Of a DNA stretch of 25,289 nt, positions 14,482 through 20,605 are shown one piece after another. The stretch is from JAPUDQ01 sp964532145 (GTDB taxonomy: Bacteria > Patescibacteriota > Saccharimonadia > Saccharimonadales > Saccharimonadaceae), in the NCBI GenBank assembly GCA_964532145.1, contig CAZHGM010000012.1, positions 1 through 25,289 on the forward strand. The letters are read 5' to 3'. The notes under the pieces are model-generated. The model saw only the letters and a list, made by a program, of their open reading frames with translations. It searched no databases and was not told the DNA's origin. Position 1 is the stretch's first letter; each line of letters starts with the position of its first letter. The position numbers were made by a program, and so were the translations under genes.

Positions 14482-14781
14482 ATGTACGTGAAAAAACTTT
14501 TTGTAGGAAGTCTTGCTTGGGCCACCACTGATGATGGTCTCCAGGCTCACTTCGCACAATGCGGTACTGTTGCAAGTGCCAAGGTTGTCACAGACCGTGA
14601 AACCAACCGCTCACGCGGATTTGGTTTCGTCGAGTATGAAAACGACGCCGAAGGAGACGCAGCAGTTGAAAAGCTCAACAACTCAGAGCTTGACGGCCGC
14701 CAAATCACCGTTAGTGAAGCTCGTCCGCGCGAAGACAAACCGCGCCGCGACTTCGGCGGTGGCAACAACCGAAGCTGGTAA
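14482..14781 (+). CDS. RRM-domain RNA-binding protein
   Basis: A single RNA-recognition motif protein of 99 residues: RNP2 KLFVGSL (residues 5-11), RNP1 RGFGFVEY (45-52), and a short Arg/Gly/Asn-rich tail ending GGGNNRSW. This is the glycine-rich bacterial RRM type seen in cyanobacteria and many other bacteria, often cold- or stress-responsive, probably an RNA chaperone. AAGAGG precedes the ATG closely; a GTG two codons downstream is spaced better from the same ribosome site and would give a typical KKLFVGSL start. It has a long leader, a palindromic promoter and its own terminator. Confidence 0.9.
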   Translation: MYVKKLFVGSLAWATTDDGLQAHFAQCGTVASAKVVTDRETNRSRGFGFVEYENDAEGDAAVEKLNNSELDGRQITVSEARPREDKPRRDFGGGNNRSW

Positions 14782-14795
14782 TTTACCACCTCGGC

Positions 14796-14826
14796 AAAAA
14801 CATTCCTACAGACTAGGAATGTTTTT
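14796..14826. terminator. Shared terminator of the RRM gene and the minus-strand operon
   Basis: AAAAACATTCCTA / TAGGAATGTTTTT, 13-bp stem with a 5-nt loop and U-rich 3' side. The stop codon of the convergent minus-strand gene lies within it (14813-14815). Confidence 0.8.
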
Positions 14827-15520
14827 GTTTTTGTGCATTTGGCAGCACGTAGAGTGAGACGATGAGCGCGGTAAAGACTGCGAACCCGCACATAATACTA
14901 GGGATACCCGCAATCGTTTGCGGGGAGAGTACATTCACTGTCGTTGTGGGCACTAGAAGCACAAGATATGCGGCCGCCATGCCACATAATGCTTTGTGAA
15001 TATAACCGTCTGCATTCCGCCGTAGTAGCCACACGATCACGGCCAGGGCAATGAGTTCAAGACCATAGTAGTACAGTGCATACCACATAACCACACTTGG
15101 CATCGTGTAGAAAATAACATAGTTTCCTCCGCATACACTACTCGTCACGCCGTGCAAACTGAGCGCGTAAATAGCCATGAATACGGCCATAGCACCATAG
15201 GACGCCCAGACAAGCCACCTCATCGATCGTTTGCTGATCACGGCGATGATATGAATCCCAAGCGCAGGAAGAGCGGTAATGGCAACGAAGCCAACACGCG
15301 CCCATGCCACGCTGTCAATACCCATGGCTCCCTCACAGACGTTGTATTCGGCAAACTGAAATATCGCGAGTGCAAACATCATCAGCGCGACTAGCTTGAC
15401 AACCAGAGTCTGACGGTAACGGATCAATACCCATACCATGAGAGCAATTTCGATAAGGAACGTCGCCATCATAACGGGCGGCGAAAAGCAGTAGAATGTG
15501 GTTGATTTGGTGTGTTTCAT
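14813..15520 (-). CDS. Seven-TM membrane protein
   Basis: About 235 residues with roughly seven hydrophobic segments, basic loops (RYRQ, SKRSMR, RRNADGY) and a charged C-terminus. The arrangement recalls the 7TM sensor module found ahead of some histidine kinases, but no kinase domain follows and I cannot name a family. The ATG at 15520 is chosen; a GTG at 15541 overlapping the rdgB stop (GTGA) would add seven residues and couple the genes. It is last in the long operon. Confidence 0.7.
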   Translation of the reverse strand: MKHTKSTTFYCFSPPVMMATFLIEIALMVWVLIRYRQTLVVKLVALMMFALAIFQFAEYNVCEGAMGIDSVAWARVGFVAITALPALGIHIIAVISKRSMRWLVWASYGAMAVFMAIYALSLHGVTSSVCGGNYVIFYTMPSVVMWYALYYYGLELIALAVIVWLLRRNADGYIHKALCGMAAAYLVLLVPTTTVNVLSPQTIAGIPSIMCGFAVFTALIVSLYVLPNAQKQKHS

Positions 15521-15537
15521 TGCACTATGATATGAGA

Positions 15538-16101
15538 TCACTGGGTGTTATCTTTGCTGATCAAAAACTCCTTGAGGTCAGCAAGTCGACGAATCGTGCC
15601 GTACACTTTCTCGTAGTGCTCATCGTCGAGCTCAGCCCTTGTTTTGCCACCATAGCCCTCAGGCATAAATATTGAGTCCCAGCCATAGCCGTTATCACCG
15701 CGCGGCGCATCAGCAATTTCACCGTGGATTTCACCTTCGAAATACTGGAATGTCGTACCATCAAAGTACCCGATGCCTGATTTGCCGACAGCCGACCGAT
15801 CGTCAAAGCCATCGAGTATCCTACACATAATTTCGACACCATTTTCAACAAAAAAACGCACAAACGGACCTGGCAACCCGCCCAGTGCACGAAACTCCAA
15901 ACTCACATCATCGACAATGACTGGTTTTCGGACGATATCGTATGCCTGCCGGACTTTATGTTCGACAACAGTCCGCAGATGGATTGATTGTATTTCGTCC
16001 AACTCGACTTTTTGATGAGCAATTGGGAACCCCAGGTACCGTGCCATATTGTCGGCCTTGTGCTGGTTGCCAGTTATAAATGTGATTTCAGATGTCGTCA
16101 T
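15538..16101 (-). CDS. rdgB: RdgB/HAM1-type non-canonical NTP pyrophosphatase
   Basis: Hydrolyses dITP, dXTP and similar damaged nucleotides to monophosphates, keeping them out of DNA. The family start motif TGNQHK is at residues 10-15, the acidic pair of the active site is at VDDVSLEF (63-70), then RALGGLPGPF, a GKSGIGYFDG strand and the C-terminal GYGWDSIFMPEGYGGKTRAEL block. Length 187 is normal. Its N-terminal 68-residue region is duplicated, almost identically in protein, in the chimera at 17205-17570. The start overlaps the upstream stop (ATGA). Confidence 0.9.
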   Translation of the reverse strand: MTTSEITFITGNQHKADNMARYLGFPIAHQKVELDEIQSIHLRTVVEHKVRQAYDIVRKPVIVDDVSLEFRALGGLPGPFVRFFVENGVEIMCRILDGFDDRSAVGKSGIGYFDGTTFQYFEGEIHGEIADAPRGDNGYGWDSIFMPEGYGGKTRAELDDEHYEKVYGTIRRLADLKEFLISKDNTQ

Positions 16102-16511
16102 TTGCTAAGTACACTATATAGTATTTTGAGTTGCTGTATCAAATCGTCTTCGTCTAACCACGTCTTGTGTTTGTCGGCAATCTCGGGCAGGTAGGTTTTG
16201 CCAACGGAACTTTCATGTTGCAAAAGATAAATAGGCTTGCCAAGCTCAATAGCTGCACCGATCTCCATCAACATGCCCTCGCTGCGGCGCTCGGATGTCA
16301 CTATCGCGAGCACGTGATCATACTGTTTGATGTTTCCAAGCGCCAGTTTCAAAAATTCGCCGTTCATCTGAAATTTATCGCGCTCGGCGTCAAACAATAT
16401 GCAGTACACCTCATGACCCAACGACGTCAGTAACGCTACGACACGCTCCATCCTCTCCTGCACGAGCCTCGTATCTTCACCGGTCTGGGCGAACGAACAA
16501 AAAATTTTCAT
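16098..16511 (-). CDS. Nucleoside 2-deoxyribosyltransferase-like protein (copy A)
   Basis: A 137-residue Rossmann-like protein with the C-terminal motif EGMLMEIGAAIELGKPIYLL (Glu83 in the position of the NDT catalytic Glu), preceded by YDHVLAIVTS. This fold acts on N-glycosidic bonds of nucleosides or nucleotides; it is also remotely related to TIR and similar NAD-cleaving domains, so the substrate is open. It is a clear paralogue of the gene at 17807-18226. Start and stop overlap both neighbours by 1-4 nt. Confidence 0.65.
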   Translation of the reverse strand: MKIFCSFAQTGEDTRLVQERMERVVALLTSLGHEVYCILFDAERDKFQMNGEFLKLALGNIKQYDHVLAIVTSERRSEGMLMEIGAAIELGKPIYLLQHESSVGKTYLPEIADKHKTWLDEDDLIQQLKILYSVLSK

Positions 16512-16744
16512 TATGATAGTTCCTCGAATAATTCGTCATGCATCTTGTTATATGAATCCTCAAAAATCCGTAGGATGACAGGAGGAGCGTCAGCCTGCAA
16601 ACGAGTATGTATTTTACGAACCGCCTTGGTATACCACGTCTGTTTATATGGCAGTGAACCATCTGGTTTTTGGCACATCAAAATATCATCGTTTTCGTTT
16701 TGCACAATCGCGACAATTGGAACTTTCGTTTGCATGTGCCACAT
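16511..16744 (-). CDS. Chimeric gene: Nudix N-terminus joined to HD-protein C-terminus
   Basis: A 77-residue reading frame. Residues 1-37 (VPIVAIVQNENDDILMCQKP...QTW) look like the first strands of a MutT-type Nudix protein, ending where WxxPGG would be expected; the Nudix box itself is missing. Residues 39-73 (TKAVRKIHTRLQ...IFEDSYNKMHDELF) match the last part of the HD protein at 19173-19778. The join is at a shared TGGTAT-CCA on the plus strand (about 16628-16636; the HD gene at about 19278-19285). Start directly follows the NADAR stop and its stop overlaps the next ATG, so the frame is kept coupled. Whether it makes a working protein is doubtful. Confidence 0.7.
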   Translation of the reverse strand: MWHMQTKVPIVAIVQNENDDILMCQKPDGSLPYKQTWYTKAVRKIHTRLQADAPPVILRIFEDSYNKMHDELFEELS

Positions 16745-17215
16745 CTACTCTTTCTTTGATACTTCTGCATATTCGCGTCTAACTTTCATCCACGTTTTCC
16801 CTAGCATATTTCCTCCTTGATGATCTGGACCTGTACCCCACCCCCAAAAATCATCATTATCATTCATCTCAACGATTGTCAGTGAGCCGCTTCTTTCTAG
16901 TGCCTCTCGCACTATATGGTGCTGGTCGAATTTTGCACGGATAAGATCTTCCATGACTCGTATTTTTTTGGCATCCCAATCAGGGTCTTTTAGTGATTTT
17001 ATTTCCTGACGGCGCGTGTAGGCAAAGACTTCCGCGGGTGATGTCATACACCGAATTTTTTCTGCTATATCTGGTGCAGAATGAGCATATTTTAATGACT
17101 GAAACGCATGTTCAACCGTCGGATAGTATTTGTTTTGAAATATGATTGAAAATGAAGAAAAGTTGTCGAACATGTACCATCCATCAAGGAAAAATCCTGC
17201 AATATCATTTTTCAT
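16745..17215 (-). CDS. NADAR-domain protein (YbiA family)
   Basis: A 156-residue NADAR protein. Family features: FSSF near residue 20, the YPTVEHAFQSLKY block (31-43) with the catalytic-region Glu/His, ... and the C-terminal WGWGTGP....GGNMLGKTWMKVRREY (124-149). Characterised members include YbiA, which cleaves the N-glycosidic bond of early riboflavin intermediates, and NADAR proteins that remove ADP-ribose from guanine in DNA alongside DarT-type toxins. No DarT is visible here. It sits between the two chimeric genes in a block rich in nucleoside-handling enzymes. Confidence 0.88.
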   Translation of the reverse strand: MKNDIAGFFLDGWYMFDNFSSFSIIFQNKYYPTVEHAFQSLKYAHSAPDIAEKIRCMTSPAEVFAYTRRQEIKSLKDPDWDAKKIRVMEDLIRAKFDQHHIVREALERSGSLTIVEMNDNDDFWGWGTGPDHQGGNMLGKTWMKVRREYAEVSKKE

Positions 17216-17570
17216 CGAGTAACTCCATTAATTTCCGTTCATCAATAATCTTCGTACCGTAGCTTTCAGCTTTATTGAGTTTACTAGCGCCAACTTTACC
17301 ACCGGCGACGAGATAGGTCGTGTCTTTGGCGACGGCCGTCTGGAATGTGCCGCCGAGGGCGTGAAATTCCAAACTCACATCATCGACAATGACTGGTTTT
17401 CGGACGATATCGTAAGCCTGCCTGACTTTATGTTCGACGACATCACGTAGATGTATTGATTGTATTTCATCAAGCTCGATTTTTTGATGCGCAATCGGAA
17501 ACCCCAGATAACGCGCCATGTTGTCAGCCTTATGCTGGTTGCCGGTTATAAATACTGGTAATTTACTCAT
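17205..17570 (-). CDS. Chimeric gene: RdgB N-terminal half fused to LigA BRCT tail
   Basis: A 121-residue frame. Residues 7-74 match RdgB residues 8-75 with only three substitutions, including TGNQHK and VDDVSLEF. From the shared ALGG (residues 71-74) it continues as the last part of the LigA BRCT domain (TFQTAVAKDTTYLVAGGKVG...KIIDE), then a divergent 10-residue end. The RdgB catalytic C-terminus is missing. The join lies at 17349-17360. It overlaps both neighbours in the operon, so it is probably translated. It has the structure expected for the novel joint of a tandem duplication running from inside ligA to inside rdgB. Confidence 0.85.
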   Translation of the reverse strand: MSKLPVFITGNQHKADNMARYLGFPIAHQKIELDEIQSIHLRDVVEHKVRQAYDIVRKPVIVDDVSLEFHALGGTFQTAVAKDTTYLVAGGKVGASKLNKAESYGTKIIDERKLMELLDEK

Positions 17571-17814
17571 CTATCTTCTCGAATCTCGGTATGTTTTCAC
17601 CGTTTAGCTGCACTGTTTGCGTAAAATCATCAAAGGTACGGCACCATACATCCGGCATATCGCCGGTGTCATACAGCGCCCGGTAGATCACGAGCCAGTC
17701 ATGCGAGATTTCGTCGCATGCAAGCATTAATACTTCGTATTCTCCTCCTTTGTAATGACGATACCTTCCCAGTTTCAGCGTAGGTCGCTGAGTAAATTCA
17801 TCCCGCTCAAGCAT
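17563..17814 (-). CDS. DUF1653 family protein
   Basis: An 83-residue protein with the family core LGRYRHYKGGEYEVLMLA, then LVIYRALYDTGDMPDVWCRTFDDFTQTV and GENIPRF. Molecular role is not established for the family; such genes often appear beside nucleotide hydrolases. It overlaps both neighbours by 8 nt. Confidence 0.85.
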   Translation of the reverse strand: MLERDEFTQRPTLKLGRYRHYKGGEYEVLMLACDEISHDWLVIYRALYDTGDMPDVWCRTFDDFTQTVQLNGENIPRFEKIDE

Positions 17815-18226
17815 TACATTGCTCCTTGATATATTTTTGGATTTGCGTTTCCAGTCCTATATCATCGGACCATTTATACGCCTGGTCGCATATCGTCGGC
17901 AGGTTCGTCGCATCTCGTGACGAGACGTGCTGCATGACGGCGAGACCTTTGCCGAGTGTATAGGCCGCGCCTGCTTCCATGAGCATGCCCTCGCTGCGAC
18001 GCGGCGAAGTGATGATGAACAATAGATGATCGTATGACTTTATCTTCTCAAGAGCATCGACCATAAACTCCCGCCAACTGGTCAAATGCTTGATCTCATC
18101 ATCAAACAGGTCACAGTACGATGTGACACCTGCCTCATCAAACTTCTGATTGATCCGCGTCATACGACCCAGTACTGCAGTTTGGTCTTCGTCAGTATAG
18201 GCAAATGAAATAAAAACTGATTTCAT
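17807..18226 (-). CDS. Nucleoside 2-deoxyribosyltransferase-like protein (copy B)
   Basis: A 139-residue paralogue of the gene at 16098-16511. Shared blocks include YDHLLFIITSPRRSEGMLMEAGAAYTLGKG (Glu84 as the likely catalytic Glu) and the Tyr-Cys-x-x-Phe-Asp segment near 37-42. The start (VFISFAYTDED) has a TIR-like look, consistent with a distant relation of the folds. The following order, NDT-B, DUF1653, rdgB-like, echoes NDT-A, rdgB, as expected for duplicated blocks. Confidence 0.65.
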   Translation of the reverse strand: MKSVFISFAYTDEDQTAVLGRMTRINQKFDEAGVTSYCDLFDDEIKHLTSWREFMVDALEKIKSYDHLLFIITSPRRSEGMLMEAGAAYTLGKGLAVMQHVSSRDATNLPTICDQAYKWSDDIGLETQIQKYIKEQCNA

Positions 18227-18229
18227 CGG

Positions 18230-19063
18230 CTAGTACTCTTTCGTGAGCTGATCAAAAACTTCACGACTCATACCCCAGTGTTTTTGATAAAATTGAAACG
18301 CACCTTCACGACGCTCTTCATCTCGTTGCTTGCCTCGGACGTCAATTTCCAGATGTTTTACAACCAATCGAGGATCAACTTTTACTTTCACACCATCATC
18401 ACGTAACCGATGTGCCAAATCCTGGCCTTCATGATAGCGAAAGCTTGTGTCATAGCCGCCGACACGCTCGAAATCGTCATGTGACACGACAAAACACGCC
18501 TCCGACACCCAATCAACCTCTCGTTGGCCAGCAGGTATTTGTTGTTTAAGCCATTCATAATCCATATGGCGCCTTTTCAATTGCTGCCACGCAACTTCAG
18601 TGGATTCCTCATCTACTTGCCGCGCAAGCTCTACGAATCTCGCGTCATCCACAGGATTCATTTCATGTCCGTAATTCCATTGCATCGGAACGCCTAACTT
18701 AGTCAGAATTATCCCGCCCATCATCAGTTTTATGCCGTCAGAAAAATTCGCGCGTATCACTTCAACCGGTCGCTCAGATACGACTTCAGTATCTACGTCT
18801 AAAAACCACAATAGACCGTTGTCGATAATCTCAAGAGCACGATTACGATTTGCTCCAGCACCGACATTATTTTCACCATAGACAAATCGGACGCTATCGA
18901 ATTCATTGGCCACATTTTGCACAGCGTGTAAATCTGTCGAGGCATCGTCCAACACTGTGATCGAATCACAACCAAGTTGGGTCACAGTGTCAAGCAACGT
19001 TTTAAGTTGCTCAGGTGCATTGTAATGGGGTATGACAAGGTTAAGTGTCTCGTAATGACTCAT
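18230..19063 (-). CDS. GT2-family glycosyltransferase
   Basis: Transfers a sugar from a nucleotide-sugar donor, inverting the linkage; soluble, 277 residues, GT-A fold. Start LNLVIPHYNAPEQLKTLL, nucleotide-binding TVLDDASTD, donor-binding DxD-type motif DVD at residues 89-91, and EACFVVSHDDFERVGGYDTSFRYHEGQDLAHRLRDDG towards the C-terminus, a galactosyltransferase-like acceptor segment. Acceptor unknown. It is preceded by a 109-bp gap (19064-19172) that holds no gene. Confidence 0.85.
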   Translation of the reverse strand: MSHYETLNLVIPHYNAPEQLKTLLDTVTQLGCDSITVLDDASTDLHAVQNVANEFDSVRFVYGENNVGAGANRNRALEIIDNGLLWFLDVDTEVVSERPVEVIRANFSDGIKLMMGGIILTKLGVPMQWNYGHEMNPVDDARFVELARQVDEESTEVAWQQLKRRHMDYEWLKQQIPAGQREVDWVSEACFVVSHDDFERVGGYDTSFRYHEGQDLAHRLRDDGVKVKVDPRLVVKHLEIDVRGKQRDEERREGAFQFYQKHWGMSREVFDQLTKEY

Positions 19064-19172
19064 AGTTTCCTCATGTTCAATGTAATATCACTATATCATG
19101 CATCTCATGGCATACATCCGTTTTACATACCAGGAACAGTGATCATAAAAAATAGCTACAACAAAGCCGCTT

Positions 19173-19778
19173 TCAAAATAGTTCGTCATGCATCTTTTTA
19201 TATGAATCCTCAAAAATCTGCAGTATGACTGGCGGCGGGTCAACCTGCAAACGTGTACATATTTTATGAACTGCTTTGGTATGCCAATCGCGGATATCAT
19301 CACGCGACATGATACCTTGCGCTTTGAGATTTGATCCCGTGTCGTGAAAATGCGTCCAGATGGTACAGGTTTTGTCGAGTACAAACACCGTGGCAGCTTC
19401 GGGCGTATCAAGCCGTTCGTAGTCATGAAATGCCGCCAGCAAATCAGGATAATCGCTCATAAGTTCTTCAAATTCCTTCAGCGCCGCATGTTCACGACGA
19501 CGTTTGGCTTCAAGCTGCTCATTTGTCATGTTTAATGTCGCCTCATCGCCGGTAATGATTTCAAGCAGATCATGCACCAGCGCGTAGACGATAACTTTCT
19601 CTAGGTTAAGTTTTAGTTTGTAACGCTTACAGATATCATATGCAATCATCGCGAGCGAAAATGCATGATGAGAATCAGATTCATCAGAGCCATGCGGCAG
19701 CTTTATCTTTCGTTTGATCTCCTCGCATTTCGCCAGTAGATCAGACAGTTTAATGATTCGCGTTATATCGTCATTCAT
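19173..19778 (-). CDS. HD-domain phosphohydrolase (YfbR-like)
   Basis: A 201-residue metal-dependent phosphohydrolase. HD ligands are His37/38 (SDSHHAF), HD at 69-70 (VHDLLEIITGDE) and a distal Asp in FVLDKTCT. The closest named members act on deoxynucleoside monophosphates (YfbR), which fits the surrounding nucleotide enzymes. Residues from TKAVHKICTRLQ onward are duplicated in the chimera at 16511-16744, whose version ends FEELS rather than stopping at F, so this copy may have a slightly shortened end. It overlaps the upstream gene by 4 nt. Confidence 0.8.
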   Translation of the reverse strand: MNDDITRIIKLSDLLAKCEEIKRKIKLPHGSDESDSHHAFSLAMIAYDICKRYKLKLNLEKVIVYALVHDLLEIITGDEATLNMTNEQLEAKRRREHAALKEFEELMSDYPDLLAAFHDYERLDTPEAATVFVLDKTCTIWTHFHDTGSNLKAQGIMSRDDIRDWHTKAVHKICTRLQVDPPPVILQIFEDSYKKMHDELF

Positions 19779-20605
19779 ACATGCTTCTCCATGTCTATGT
19801 CTATGATATCAAATGCTTTACGTAGCAGCCGTTGTCCAAATTTGGTTGCAAGCGGTGAGTGCGGCACCCCTGGGACGACAATCACTGGTATATCGAGGTC
19901 AAGTCGCTCCAGCGTACGACGTATCTCATCAGGCGGAAATATTGTATCATTTTGCCCACACACAATTGCAATTTGGTGATTAAGAGCAATTTTTTGCAAG
20001 ACAGATGACGCATCATACGATAGGCCGGCGCCATATTGAGCAGCCGCGACAGGATTATTGAAATGTACATACCTCACAAGCTGGAGATGGTTTCTACGCA
20101 AATGCTGATCGATGAGTAGCGAACCAATTTGATGCCGGGCATTTTTTATAGTTCGGCTTTTAAACGTTTTAATAATTTTGCCGATGTCCTTACCATAGGC
20201 ATCTTGGTTCAAGCCAAGTGGTTGCACGAGTACAATGTTGTTTATTGAGACGCCAATGGGCGGTTTTTGTGCAAGCGCAATTGCACATGGAGCTGCTTGG
20301 GACTCAGCAATCACATTAACGCGTTCTGGATGGTACTTCTTGAAGATATTTCTTACAGCATCATATGTGTATTGAACCATGAACGTAGCAATATCATGCC
20401 CGTCGTTTGCCACAAACCAATGTTTTGCCCCTTCAACAATTGCAACGCCTGGAGGACAATTCTCTGCAACATGCTCTGCGATTCTACCGGTCTGCACAAC
20501 ACCCAGTAGCAACAATGTATGCGGCTTTGATGTGTCTTGGCTCAGCCATACATCATAGCTGATATCATGGCTGCCATACGAATAGATATACGTATCCTTA
20601 GGCAT
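19775..20605 (-). CDS. Alpha/beta hydrolase
   Basis: A 276-residue hydrolase. Nucleophile elbow NVIAESQAAPCAI carries Ser in an A-E-S-Q-A context rather than the usual G-x-S-x-G, with an acid at GQNDTIFPP and His at VPGVPHSPLA. The substrate is unknown. The ATG at 20605 overlaps the ligA stop (TGATG), giving translational coupling; a GTG one codon earlier is also possible. Confidence 0.75.
   Translation of the reverse strand: MPKDTYIYSYGSHDISYDVWLSQDTSKPHTLLLLGVVQTGRIAEHVAENCPPGVAIVEGAKHWFVANDGHDIATFMVQYTYDAVRNIFKKYHPERVNVIAESQAAPCAIALAQKPPIGVSINNIVLVQPLGLNQDAYGKDIGKIIKTFKSRTIKNARHQIGSLLIDQHLRRNHLQLVRYVHFNNPVAAAQYGAGLSYDASSVLQKIALNHQIAIVCGQNDTIFPPDEIRRTLERLDLDIPVIVVPGVPHSPLATKFGQRLLRKAFDIIDIDMEKHV

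Noticed and set aside
16511..17570. Explaining both chimeric genes as sequencing or assembly errors
   Set aside because: The fragments differ from their parents by many silent changes, which a simple misassembly of identical parents would not produce; read-level proof is still lacking.
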